Source: Pseudomonadota bacterium (GTDB taxonomy: Bacteria; Pseudomonadota; Alphaproteobacteria; Caulobacterales; Caulobacteraceae). Taken from it: DNA of 64,000 bases. The stretch spans positions 1 to 64,000 of the forward strand of contig JAIUNU010000018.1 of NCBI GenBank assembly GCA_020161365.1. Direction: 5' to 3'. The notes below the pieces were generated by a model, which was not told the origin of the DNA, did not search any database, and saw only the letters and a list, made by a program, of their open reading frames with translations. Within the stretch, counting starts at the first letter, position 1. Each line of letters begins with the position of its first letter. Made by a program: the position numbers and the translations under genes. Shown one piece after another: positions 1 through 8,220 of the stretch.

Positions 1-360
1 CAGACCCCGGTCGAAACCGCTTCGAGACCACGCGGCCCCGCTCAACCTAGCCCCGCCGCCGTATTGGGCCGGATCCAAACGCCCTCCCCCGCGGCGGGGA
101 TGGCTATGATTGTGCGGGAGGATTCAGTGCGGAGGATAAGTTTTGGCGTAAAAGTGATAAGCTATTGATTTCGTTGGGATCGGCCACGCCAATTCCGAGT
201 GTTCACGCCCGTCGATCCCCATAACTCGGTGTCATCCCGGGCGGCGAAGCCGACCCGGGACCCAGGGGTTGCAAGAGCGCCGCGCTTCGTAACCCCCTGG
301 GTCCCGGCGCTCCGCGCTGCGCGCTGCGGCCGGGATGACACGTTTCTCTTCGCTGGACAC
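1..360. other. Non-coding left edge of the window
   Basis: No convincing gene is visible here. Open frames in this stretch lack a ribosome-binding site and run into the antisense of the next gene. The stretch holds the palindromic repeat at 231-339 and, before it, a short AT-richer segment (about 130-180) that could contain a promoter for a gene outside the window. Confidence 0.6.
231..339. repeat. Palindromic intergenic repeat
   Basis: The outer arms GTCATCCCGG (231-240) and CCGGGATGAC (330-339) are perfect inverted copies. Inner arms around CCCAGGGG and CCCCTGGG extend the fold. The element lies 20 bp from the stop of the following gene and resembles the mobile-looking palindromes elsewhere in this window. 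No coding content is seen. Confidence 0.7.
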
Positions 361-942
361 TTACGACCGTTCCCAAGCGGCTCTCAGCAGCGCCTGCACG
401 GTGTCATCAACCGCGTTGGCCGCGCTGAGAACCAGCTTGGCCTTGAGGCGCTCGGACCAGCCTTCGTTGCGGGGTTCGGCGAGACCAGGGGAGGCGTCCG
501 GCGTCAGGGCGAGACCGAGCACGACGCCGCCGTTCTTGAGCGGCTTGGCGGCCGCGAACTGGCTCTTTCGTGACCATGCGGTGTAGCCCTTGCGCTGGCC
601 GGTCACCACATCCGGCAGATCGGCGATGGCCGCTTCCAAGGCGGTGAGGATGGCGGTCGAGGCCGGGTTGCTCCACAGCGCCGCGCGCAGGCCGGCGGCG
701 TCGTCCCAGCCCATTTCGGCCGGAAAGGCGACGCCGAAAATGGTCGCCGCGCGGTTCTGGCCGATCCCGTAGGTCGCCTTCAGCCAGTCGTTTCGCGCCT
801 TCGGGCGGGTTTCCGGGCATTCGCGCCGCACGAGCTCAACCCATTGCTCCAGGGTCTTGCCCGTCTCTCGCTCCAGATTGGCGCGGACGGAGGCGAACCA
901 TTTCTGCTGCTGCTCGGTGAGCCCCTGAGGCTTGCTGTCCAT
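361..942 (-). CDS. DUF4287/DUF5655-type protein
   Basis: This 193-residue soluble protein has no signal peptide or membrane segment. Residues about 10-60 match the DUF4287 pattern (a W-x-x-x-x KTGKTLEQW stretch, then LKATYGIGQNRA). The C-terminal half (about 110-190) looks like the DUF5655 domain that often follows it. The biochemical role is unknown. The gene stands alone on the minus strand, divergent from the HIT gene, with a 54-bp gap to it that would hold both promoters. The start ATG at 942 is the first in frame. The domain call is from memory of the families. Confidence 0.75.
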   Translation of the reverse strand: MDSKPQGLTEQQQKWFASVRANLERETGKTLEQWVELVRRECPETRPKARNDWLKATYGIGQNRAATIFGVAFPAEMGWDDAAGLRAALWSNPASTAILTALEAAIADLPDVVTGQRKGYTAWSRKSQFAAAKPLKNGGVVLGLALTPDASPGLAEPRNEGWSERLKAKLVLSAANAVDDTVQALLRAAWERS

Positions 943-996
943 GGTTTGCGCGCCCCTTCGCGTTTGCTACGACCGGTGCGCCACAGGGAGACGGTC

Positions 997-1431
997 ATGA
1001 GCCTCGACGGACGCTACGACACGGACAACATCTTCGCCAAGATCATCCGGGGCGAGATCCCCAGCGTGAAGGTGTTCGAGGACGACAAGGTCATGGCCTT
1101 CATGGACGTCTTTCCGCAGTCGCGCGGCCACGCCTTGGTGATCTCCAAGGTCAGCCAGGCGCGCAACCTGCTGGAGGTCGAGCCCGACGTGCTGGCCGAC
1201 CTGATCGCCGCGACCCAGAAACTGGCCCAGGCGACGGTGACGGCGCTGAAGCCCGACGGCGTGGTCGTCACCCAGTTCAACGGCGCGCCGGCGGGGCAGA
1301 CGATCTTTCACCTGCACTTCCACGTCATCCCCCGCTACGACGGCGAGGCCTTGGGTCGTCACGGGGAGGGCGGTATGGCTAAGGTCGAAGACTTGAAGGC
1401 CCTGGCCGAGGCGATCAGCGCAGCGCTCTAG
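997..1431 (+). CDS. HIT family nucleotide hydrolase
   Basis: This 144-residue histidine-triad protein has the catalytic H-x-H-x-H signature HLHFHVI at residues 105-111. The N-terminal IFAKIIRGEIPS (12-23) is typical of the Hint/PKCI branch. Such proteins hydrolyse nucleoside phosphoramidates or adenylated conjugates in the cytoplasm; the exact substrate cannot be read from sequence. The frame is open upstream to 844, but the ATG at 997 follows a GGGAG ribosome-binding site and matches the family start. It is divergent from the DUF4287 gene. Confidence 0.9.
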   Translation: MSLDGRYDTDNIFAKIIRGEIPSVKVFEDDKVMAFMDVFPQSRGHALVISKVSQARNLLEVEPDVLADLIAATQKLAQATVTALKPDGVVVTQFNGAPAGQTIFHLHFHVIPRYDGEALGRHGEGGMAKVEDLKALAEAISAAL

Positions 1432-1540
1432 CGGGTTTTCGAGCGAGGAGGGCCGTATCGCGTTAACCTCGTCTTGCAAGGCAGCGCTTTAGTAGTCGGC
1501 CGTAAAGCGCCGATGCGGCGCGCGGTCATGGAACCTGTTC

Positions 1541-1951
1541 TTGCGTCGTTTGATCTACGCCAGCCGCTACACCGGCGAAGCTGCCTTGAGCGACGCGCTG
1601 CGCCACATCGTCGGCAAGTCGATCCACAACAATCGCATTGTCGATGTCACCGGCTTTCTGCTGGCCGGGGATGGGGCGTTTCTTCAATGGCTAGAGGGAC
1701 CGGCCGCCAGCGTCGCCGAAACCTTCGAGCGGATTGGCAAAGATCCGCGTCATGGCGATCTGACGATCCTGTCTGACGGCGACGCGCCGACGCGGCAATT
1801 CCGGGATTGGAACATGGGCCAGCGCCAGCTAGGCGCGGAGGACCGGGGGATGCTCGCCGAGGCCGGTCTGGCCGGGTTCAGTCCCGCCACTATGGATGCG
1901 ATGACCGCCGAACGGCTTCTGATCCTGGCCGGTGGACGGCACGCGCGCTGA
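1541..1951 (+). CDS. BLUF-domain blue-light photoreceptor (FAD-binding)
   Basis: The protein is 136 residues and essentially a lone BLUF domain. Residues visible at the flavin site are Y6 in LIYASR, N30-N31 in HNNR, Q49 in FLQWLEG and the W90/M92 pair in RDWNMG. The DPRH motif at 68-71 is also typical. Short BLUF proteins act by light-dependent interaction with a partner, which is not evident here. No ATG lies in frame near the domain start, so a TTG at 1541 is used. ATGs at 1513 and 1528 are out of frame. A shared hairpin terminator separates it from clpA. Confidence 0.85.
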   Translation: MRRLIYASRYTGEAALSDALRHIVGKSIHNNRIVDVTGFLLAGDGAFLQWLEGPAASVAETFERIGKDPRHGDLTILSDGDAPTRQFRDWNMGQRQLGAEDRGMLAEAGLAGFSPATMDAMTAERLLILAGGRHAR

Positions 1952-1977
1952 ACCGGCGCGAAGGTCGGCTCCAAGAA

Positions 1978-2003
1978 AAAGGCCCGGATCGCTCCGGGCC
2001 TTT
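1978..2003. terminator. Bidirectional hairpin terminator (BLUF gene / clpA)
   Basis: The inverted repeat GGCCCGG (1981-1987) and CCGGGCC (1994-2000) has AAA before it and TTT after it, so it can act in both directions between two convergent genes. Confidence 0.8.
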
Positions 2004-2026
2004 CGCCTTGAGGGGCGGTCGCTGAC

Positions 2027-4357
2027 CTACTCGGCCAGCGCCGGTTCAGTCTCGTCGGTCTTGCCGGCCTTGGGATCGGCGGTGCTGTCGATCTCGAAGT
2101 CGATCTTGCTGTCCTTGAGCACGACCTTGACGTGGCCGCCGCGCACCAGGCGTCCGAACAGGATGTCGTCGGCCAGGGGCTTCTTGATGTGCTCCTGGAT
2201 GACCCGGGCCAGCGGACGGGCGCCGTAGAGCTCGTCGAAACCGTTCTTGGCCAGCCAGTCGGCGGCGTCGTCGGACAGTTCGATCGTGATGTTGCGGTCA
2301 GCCAGTTGGGCCTCCAGCTGCATGACGAACTTCTGCACGACCTGGCGGATGATGTCCGAGGTCAGAGGCTTGAAGGCCACGACCGCGTCCAGGCGGTTGC
2401 GGAACTCCGGCGTGAACAGGCGCTTGAGGGCGGCCTCTTCTTCGCCTTCGACCTTGGAGCGGCCAAAGCCGATCGAGTTGCGCTGGGCGTCCGAGGCCCC
2501 CGCATTGGTGGTCATGATCAGGACCACGTTGCGGAAGTCGACCTTCTTGCCGTTGCTGTCGGTCAGGGTACCGTTGTCCATCACCTGCAGCAGGATGTTG
2601 TAGACATCCCCGTGCGCCTTCTCGATTTCGTCGAGCAGGACGACGGCGTGCGGGTGCTGGTCGACCGCGTCGGTCAGCTGACCGCCCTGGTCGAAGCCGA
2701 CATAGCCGGGAGGGGCGCCGATCAGGCGGCTCACGGTGTGGCGCTCCATGTATTCCGACATGTCGAAGCGCAGCATCTCGATGCCCAGGGTCTGGGCCAG
2801 CTGCTTGGCGGCTTCGGTCTTGCCGACACCCGTCGGACCGCTGAACAGGTACGAGCCGATCGGCTTGTTCGGTTCACGCAGGCCGGCGCGGGCCAGCTTC
2901 ATGGCGGCGGCGAGCTGGCTCAGCGCCTCGTCCTGGCCGAACACGGCGCGCTTGAGGTCGCTTTCCAGCTCCTTCAACGCTTCGGTGTCCGACTTGCTGA
3001 CCGACTTGGGCGGAATACGGGCGATCTTGGCGACGACGCTTTCGATCTCCTTGACGCCAATGGTCTTCTTGCGGCGGCTTTCCGGCAGCAGCATCTGCGA
3101 AGCCCCGGCCTCGTCGATCACGTCGATCGCCTTGTCCGGCAGCTTGCGGTCGGTGATGTACTTGGCCGACAGCTCGACGGCGACCTTGAGCGCGTCGTTC
3201 GTGTACTTCAGCTTGTGGAAGTCCTCGTAGTAGGTTTTCAGACCTTTGAGGATCTTGATGGTGTCTTCCACCGTCGGCTCGTTCACGTCGATCTTCTGAA
3301 AGCGACGGACCAGGGCCCGATCCTTCTCGAAGTGCTGGCGGAACTCCTTGTAGGTGGTCGAGCCCATGCAGCGCAGCGTGCCCGAGGCCAGGGCGGGCTT
3401 CAGCAGGTTGCTGGCGTCCATCGCCCCGCCGCTGGTCGCGCCGGCGCCGATGACGGTGTGGATCTCGTCGATGAAGAGCACCGCGTTCGGGTGGTTCTCC
3501 AGCTCCTTGACGACCTGCTTGAGGCGTTCCTCGAAGTCGCCGCGATAGCGGGTGCCGGCCAGCAGCGCGCCCATGTCGAGCGAGTAGATGGTGGCGCCTT
3601 CCAGGACCTCGGGGACCTGGTGGGTGACGATCTTGCGGGCCAGGCCCTCGGCGATGGCGGTCTTGCCGACGCCCGGGTCGCCCACCAGCAGCGGGTTGTT
3701 CTTGGTGCGACGACACAGGATCTGGATCGCGCGTTCCACTTCGTTCGCGCGGCCGATCAGCGGGTCGACCTTGCCCTGGCGGGCCTTCTCGTTGAGGTCG
3801 ACGCAATAGGCTTCAAGCGCCTCGCCGCCGGTCTTGGCGCTCGACTTCTCGCCGTCCTCCTCGGTGGCGTTGGAGCCCGAGCTGGCGCCCTTGACGGCCT
3901 TGGGCTCAGAGGCGCCGGCCTTCTTGGCGATGCCGTGGGCGATGAAGTTGACCGCGTCGTACCGCGTCATGTCCTGCTCCTGCAGGAAGTAGGCGGCGTG
4001 GCTTTCGCGTTCGGAGAAGATGGCGACCAGAACATTGGCGCCGGTCACTTCCTCCCGGCCCGACGACTGGACGTGGATCACCGCGCGCTGGATCACGCGC
4101 TGGAAACCGGCGGTGGGCTTGGCGTCCTCGTCATCGTCGACGACCAGCGAGGTCAGTTCGACATCGAGATAGTTCGACAGGCTCTTCTTCAGCGCGGCGA
4201 GGTCGACATCGCACGCCCGCATTACGCCGGCGGCGTCCTCGTCATCGGTGAGGGAAAGCAGAAGATGCTCCAGCGTCGCGTACTCGTGCTTACGCTGGTT
4301 GGCGTACGCAACGGCGCGGTGCAGGGACTCTTCCAGTGGGCGCGAAAAAGAGGGCAA
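2027..4357 (-). CDS. clpA: ATP-dependent Clp protease ATP-binding subunit ClpA
   Basis: ClpA is the AAA+ unfoldase that feeds substrates to ClpP, with ClpS as its N-end-rule adaptor. The 776-residue product compares with about 758 in E. coli. Visible in order are the Clp N domain (about 1-145), the first AAA module with Walker A GDPGVGKT near residue 230 and Walker B VLFIDEIHT, and the second module with GPTGVGKT near 510 and VVLLDEIEKAH. A ClpP-docking loop is expected near the end. The start is a TTG at 4357, because family homology begins there (PSFSRPLEE) and AGGAG lies just upstream. Thirteen bases separate it from clpS. Confidence 0.96.
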   Translation of the reverse strand: MPSFSRPLEESLHRAVAYANQRKHEYATLEHLLLSLTDDEDAAGVMRACDVDLAALKKSLSNYLDVELTSLVVDDDEDAKPTAGFQRVIQRAVIHVQSSGREEVTGANVLVAIFSERESHAAYFLQEQDMTRYDAVNFIAHGIAKKAGASEPKAVKGASSGSNATEEDGEKSSAKTGGEALEAYCVDLNEKARQGKVDPLIGRANEVERAIQILCRRTKNNPLLVGDPGVGKTAIAEGLARKIVTHQVPEVLEGATIYSLDMGALLAGTRYRGDFEERLKQVVKELENHPNAVLFIDEIHTVIGAGATSGGAMDASNLLKPALASGTLRCMGSTTYKEFRQHFEKDRALVRRFQKIDVNEPTVEDTIKILKGLKTYYEDFHKLKYTNDALKVAVELSAKYITDRKLPDKAIDVIDEAGASQMLLPESRRKKTIGVKEIESVVAKIARIPPKSVSKSDTEALKELESDLKRAVFGQDEALSQLAAAMKLARAGLREPNKPIGSYLFSGPTGVGKTEAAKQLAQTLGIEMLRFDMSEYMERHTVSRLIGAPPGYVGFDQGGQLTDAVDQHPHAVVLLDEIEKAHGDVYNILLQVMDNGTLTDSNGKKVDFRNVVLIMTTNAGASDAQRNSIGFGRSKVEGEEEAALKRLFTPEFRNRLDAVVAFKPLTSDIIRQVVQKFVMQLEAQLADRNITIELSDDAADWLAKNGFDELYGARPLARVIQEHIKKPLADDILFGRLVRGGHVKVVLKDSKIDFEIDSTADPKAGKTDETEPALAE

Positions 4358-4370
4358 CGGGGGAGGCTCC

Positions 4371-4700
4371 TCAGTCCTTTTCCATGGTGCACTGCAGGGG
4401 GTGCTGATGGCGTCGCGCCGAGTCGATGACTTGGGCGACCTTGGTTTCTGCGACTTCGTATGTGTAGACACCGCAGACACCGACGCCGTTCTGGTGAACG
4501 TGCAGCATGATGCGAGTAGCGTCTTCACGCGACTTGTTAAAGAACCGCTCGAGCACGTAGACGACAAACTCCATAGGAGTGTAGTCGTCATTGAGAATTA
4601 GAACTCGATAGAGCGAAGGCTTCTGTGTCTTCGGCTTCACTTCCGTGACGACCGACGACCCGACGCCGTTACCTTGCCCGCCTTGCTTCCGCTCGGCCAT
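4371..4700 (-). CDS. clpS: ClpS adaptor of ClpAP (N-recognin)
   Basis: ClpS binds N-terminal Leu, Phe, Tyr or Trp of substrates and hands them to ClpA. The 109-residue product has the family core: YRVLILNDDYTPMEFVV (N-degron pocket Asn-Asp-Asp) and the conserved helix from FFNKSREDA to HVHQNG. The ATG at 4700 was chosen because GGGAGAG lies about 8 bases upstream. A GTG ten codons earlier would give about 119 residues. It is co-directional with clpA just downstream, so the two are very probably one transcript. Confidence 0.95.
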   Translation of the reverse strand: MAERKQGGQGNGVGSSVVTEVKPKTQKPSLYRVLILNDDYTPMEFVVYVLERFFNKSREDATRIMLHVHQNGVGVCGVYTYEVAETKVAQVIDSARRHQHPLQCTMEKD

Positions 4701-4921
4701 CGACTTGTTCTCTCCCGGCGGGCAAATCACCCGCCTGCCATGGATTAGATATGGAAACGCGGCGGCTTTGGAAGAGGCCGAAGCGCCGCTGCGCCGCTTT
4801 AGCACAGAGGCGCCTCGGTTTTCGGCTTCACGTTTGGGAGAGCGAAGGCCGCGCGCGAACGGTTCCAACGATGAAGGGCCCAGATGGTGGCCGAGGTCCC
4901 GTCATGCAAGTGGCGCCGTCT

Positions 4922-6178
4922 TCACCGTCCCTTCAACGCGCGGCCGGTGACGACGGCGGCGGCGCCGAACTTGCCGCGCAGGGCGTCGATGGCGGTTTCG
5001 CTCTTCAGGGCGCGGCGCTCCTCGTCCGCGAACATGTCCGCGCCGGCGGTGTCGGCGTCGACGAACTCGGTCAGGCCCGCGCCGATCAGACGATAGGCCA
5101 GGCCCCGGGGCTCGGCGGCCAGCAGCTCGCGGGCGACCTGGAACAGGGTGCGCGCGGTCTGGGTGGGCACGGCCAGGGTGCGCCGGCGGGTGTGAATCTT
5201 GAAGTCGGGGGTGCGTAGCTTCAGCGTCGCCACGCGTCCGGCCACGCCTTCCTTGCGGGCCTGCTTGGCGACCTTCTCACAGAGGGGCCAGAGCTCGTCC
5301 TCGAGGTCCTCGCGCTTGTGCAGGTCGTCGTTGAAGGTGGTCTCGGCGCTGATCGTCTTGCGGGCCTGGTCGGGGTCGACGATGCGGCTGTCCTGGCCGT
5401 GCGCCAGGCGGTGCAGCCGCATCCCGCCTGAGCCCAGGCGATTGGCTAGCAGCTTCAGGTCGGCGGCGGCGATGTCGCCCACGGTGCGCAGGCCGATCTC
5501 GGCCAGGGAGGCGACGGTGGCCGGGCCCACGCCCGGCAGGATGTTGACCGGTTTGTCGGCCAGGAAGGCTTGCGCCTCGGCGGCGCCGATCGCCGAGAAG
5601 CCGCGAGGCTTGTCCAGTTCCGAGGCGATCTTGGCGAGGAACTTGTTCGGCGCGAGGCCCACCGAGACCGTCAGGCCGATGTCGCGCTCGATCTCGGCCT
5701 GTAGCCGGGCCAGCATCTGGGCGGGCGTCGCGCCGTGCAGGCGTTCGGTGCCCGTCAGGTCGATCCAGGCCTCGTCCAAGCTGAGCGGCTGGATCAGCGG
5801 CGTCAGCTTGTCGAGCTTCTCGTGGATGCGCCGGCTCTCTTCCTTGTACTTGGCGAAGTTGGGCTTGATGACGACGGCGTCGGGGCACAGCTTCAGAGCC
5901 TTGAACATCGGCATCGCCGACTTGGCCCCGCTCATCCGGGCGATGTAGCAGGCGGTGGTGACCACCCCGCGCTTGCCGCCGCCGATGATCACGGGCAGGT
6001 CCCGCAGCGACGGATCGTCGCGCTTCTCTACCGAGGCGTAGAAGGCGTCGCAGTCCATGTGCGCGATCGAGAGAGACCCCAGCTCCTCGTGAAACACCGT
6101 GCGCGGCGAGGCGCAGGATGGGCAGCGCGCGGCCTTGGCCTCGCCCGTCCATCCGCAGTCGCGGCACAGGGACTTCAT
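4922..6178 (-). CDS. dinB: DNA polymerase IV (Y family) with N-terminal zinc ribbon
   Basis: DinB is the error-prone translesion polymerase. The 418-residue protein starts with a C4 zinc-ribbon-like segment (C5, C8, C19, C22) absent from E. coli DinB. The polymerase follows: MDCDAFYASVE with metal ligand D42 and aromatic steric gate Y47, then SLDEAW with catalytic D135-E136, the helix-hairpin-helix LPGVGPAT and the little finger. No clear beta-clamp-binding peptide is seen at the C-terminus, which ends RALKGR. It is followed by clpS on the same strand after about 220 bp and probably has its own promoter. Confidence 0.93.
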   Translation of the reverse strand: MKSLCRDCGWTGEAKAARCPSCASPRTVFHEELGSLSIAHMDCDAFYASVEKRDDPSLRDLPVIIGGGKRGVVTTACYIARMSGAKSAMPMFKALKLCPDAVVIKPNFAKYKEESRRIHEKLDKLTPLIQPLSLDEAWIDLTGTERLHGATPAQMLARLQAEIERDIGLTVSVGLAPNKFLAKIASELDKPRGFSAIGAAEAQAFLADKPVNILPGVGPATVASLAEIGLRTVGDIAAADLKLLANRLGSGGMRLHRLAHGQDSRIVDPDQARKTISAETTFNDDLHKREDLEDELWPLCEKVAKQARKEGVAGRVATLKLRTPDFKIHTRRRTLAVPTQTARTLFQVARELLAAEPRGLAYRLIGAGLTEFVDADTAGADMFADEERRALKSETAIDALRGKFGAAAVVTGRALKGR

Positions 6179-6186
6179 GCCGGCGC

Positions 6187-7077
6187 CTAGGCTTCGGGCG
6201 GCCAGAGCCAGACGGCGCCGCGCACGCCGGAGCTGTCGCCGTGGTGGGCCTTGCGGACCGGGGTCTCGAAGACGTCGGAGAACACGTGCGGCGCGATCGC
6301 GGCCGGCAGGCGCTCATACAGGGCGTCCACATTCGACATGCCGCCGCCCAGGACGATCACGTCCGGATCGATCAGGTCGCAGACCACGGCCAGGGACCGG
6401 GCCAGGCGGTCGACATAGCGATCCAGCGCCGCCGAGGCGGCGGCGTCGCCCGTGCCGACGGCGTCCATCGCCGCCTGTCCCGTGGCGAAGCCTGCGTCGC
6501 GGGCGAAGGCGGGGCCGGCGATCCAGGTCTCCAGGCAGCCCTTTCGGCCGCACCAGCAGTCCGGCCCCGGATACTCCTCAGGCTTGGGCCAGGGCAGGGG
6601 CGAGTGGCCCCATTCGCCGCCGATCCCGTTGTGGCCCTCGATGATCTTGCCGTCGACCACGACACCGCCCCCGCAGCCGGTGCCGAGGATGGCGGCGAAG
6701 ACCACGCGGGCGTCCTGACCCGCGCCGTCGGCCGCCTCAGACAAGGCCAGGCAGTTGGCGTCGTTAGCCAGGCGCACGGGTCGGGCGAGCCGCGTTTCCA
6801 GGTCTTCGCCGAACGGGCGGCCGTTCAGATAGGTGCTGTTGGCGTTGCGGATCAGGCCCGTACGGGGCGAGATCGAACCGGGGATGCCAAGGCCCAAGCG
6901 CGCGCAACTGCCGCCGGCCATCGATTCGGCGTCGGCGACCAGGCCGGCCACGACGTCCAGGGCGTCGTCGTAGTTCCCCGGATTGGGTTTGCGCACACGC
7001 GCCACGAAGTCGCCGGCCGCGTTCAGTGCGGCGACCTCGATCTTCGTGCCGCCGAAATCGACCCCGAAACGGATCAT
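6187..7077 (-). CDS. mak: Fructokinase, ROK family (Mak-like)
   Basis: The enzyme phosphorylates fructose to fructose-6-phosphate in the cytoplasm. The 296-residue product has the ATP phosphate loop VDFGGT (residues 6-11), the ROK signature with catalytic Asp in LANDANCL, and the ROK zinc site H...GEWGH...CWCGRKGC. Long stretches such as GIPGSISP, NANSTYLNG and the C-terminal PVRKAHHGDSSGVRGA agree with E. coli Mak. The start ATG at 7077 overlaps the stop of the HAD gene (ATGA), so the two are translationally coupled. Confidence 0.9.
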   Translation of the reverse strand: MIRFGVDFGGTKIEVAALNAAGDFVARVRKPNPGNYDDALDVVAGLVADAESMAGGSCARLGLGIPGSISPRTGLIRNANSTYLNGRPFGEDLETRLARPVRLANDANCLALSEAADGAGQDARVVFAAILGTGCGGGVVVDGKIIEGHNGIGGEWGHSPLPWPKPEEYPGPDCWCGRKGCLETWIAGPAFARDAGFATGQAAMDAVGTGDAAASAALDRYVDRLARSLAVVCDLIDPDVIVLGGGMSNVDALYERLPAAIAPHVFSDVFETPVRKAHHGDSSGVRGAVWLWPPEA

Positions 7078-7721
7078 GTAAACAGACGCTCCTCGATGGC
7101 GATCTTCAACTGCGGCCATTCGTCGATGCGGACGTGGCGGTCGGGCGCCGAGGGGGCGAACGGGCGCAAGCGTTCGTCGCTGACCATCTGGAAGCGGCCG
7201 ACCTGGGGGGCCTTTTCCGCCACCGATTCCAGCTGCGGCAAAAGGTCGTCGATGAACACGACGGGCCCGAGGGTGCGCGAGGCCAGCTCTGCGGCCGGCG
7301 GCCCCTTGGGACCGCTGTTGATCACGAGGGGATAGTCGAAGCCATGGGTTTTCAGCCACTTGGCGCGTGCGATGCGGCCGTGTTCGGGCGCGTTGGTGAG
7401 AATCACGACCTGGGCGCGGGTCGACAGGTCGGCCAGGGCGTCGGCTGCCCCGTGCGCTGGATCCAGATCATCGGCGCCGTCTCGGAAGAAATCGTCGAAC
7501 AGGGCCTTGCCTGCGATGATGTCCAAGTGTTGGCCTTCGCCGGGGCGATAGATGTTCTGGAACAGGGCGAAACGATCGACGCGCAGTTCGAAGCCGTGGC
7601 GGGCGACGAACGCGCCAAATCCGCGCATGAACTGCGCCAGGACTTCGTCGACATCGACGATGACCAGGGGCGCGGCCGGGGAGATGGCGCAAGTCTGGAG
7701 GTCGGAGGATCGCGGTTCCAT
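7074..7721 (-). CDS. HAD-like hydrolase
   Basis: The 215-residue product shows the HAD motifs I (VDVDEV, D23 and D25), II (ILTNAP near 109) and IV (FIDDLLPQ). This implies an aspartate-nucleophile phosphatase fold with a small cap. The substrate is unknown; coupling to the fructokinase gene (4-bp overlap) suggests a sugar phosphate, which is inference. The gene is divergent from divK, with about 120 bp between them. Confidence 0.8.
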   Translation of the reverse strand: MEPRSSDLQTCAISPAAPLVIVDVDEVLAQFMRGFGAFVARHGFELRVDRFALFQNIYRPGEGQHLDIIAGKALFDDFFRDGADDLDPAHGAADALADLSTRAQVVILTNAPEHGRIARAKWLKTHGFDYPLVINSGPKGPPAAELASRTLGPVVFIDDLLPQLESVAEKAPQVGRFQMVSDERLRPFAPSAPDRHVRIDEWPQLKIAIEERLFT

Positions 7722-7740
7722 GAGCTCTGGTCGTTGGGTC

Positions 7741-7766
7741 TTAACGCGATTAGCGCGGGCTTAAGG
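7741..7766 (+). promoter_or_regulatory. Possible CtrA half-sites upstream of divK
   Basis: Two TTAA tetramers stand in the HAD/divK intergenic region: TTAACGCGATTAGCG at 7741-7755 and CTTAAGG from 7760. CtrA recognises TTAA-N7-TTAA, and divK is a known CtrA-controlled gene in C. crescentus. The spacing here is not a perfect full site, so this is a tentative call. Confidence 0.35.
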
Positions 7767-7842
7767 ATATCCGTGCGATCAGGTTCTGGAAGACGGCGCG
7801 AATCCCTAGGCGTCGCCACGTGACCGCATGGTCGGGGTAAGG

Positions 7843-8220
7843 ATGACGAAGAAGGTCCTCATCGTGGAGGATAACGAGCTGAACATGAAGCTCTTTCATG
7901 ATCTGCTCGAAGCCCAGGGTTACGAGACCCTGCAGACCCGCGAGGGTCTGTCGGCGCTGTCTATTGCCCGCGACAACAAGCCAGACCTGATTCTGATGGA
8001 CATCCAGCTGCCTGAGATTTCGGGCCTGGAGGTCACTAAGTGGCTGAAGGAAGACGACGAGCTGGCCCACATTCCGGTGGTGGCGGTGACCGCCTTCGCC
8101 ATGAAGGGCGATGAGGAGCGCATCCGCGAGGGCGGTTGTGAGGCCTATATCTCCAAGCCGATCTCGGTCGTGCACTTCCTGGACACCATCAAGCGCCTGC
8201 TGGAAAGGCAGCCTGCATGA
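7843..8220 (+). CDS. divK: Single-domain response regulator DivK
   Basis: DivK is a CheY-like receiver without an output domain. Its phosphorylated form, controlled by DivJ and PleC, acts through DivL-CckA to lower CtrA activity and set cell-cycle polarity. The 125-residue product has acidic residues E9-D10, phospho-acceptor D53 in LMDIQLP, T83 in VAVTAF and K105 in ISKP. It appears near identical to the C. crescentus protein. The ATG at 7843 follows GGTAAGG and gives the known length; an upstream in-frame GTG start is disfavoured. Its stop overlaps the pleD start. Confidence 0.97.
   Translation: MTKKVLIVEDNELNMKLFHDLLEAQGYETLQTREGLSALSIARDNKPDLILMDIQLPEISGLEVTKWLKEDDELAHIPVVAVTAFAMKGDEERIREGGCEAYISKPISVVHFLDTIKRLLERQPA

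Noticed and set aside
2132..4429. Open frame of 765 codons on the plus strand opposite clpA
   Set aside because: It is exactly antisense to a gene with full ClpA homology; its Ala/Val/Leu/Gly/Asp-rich low-complexity product is typical of reverse-strand frames in high-GC DNA.
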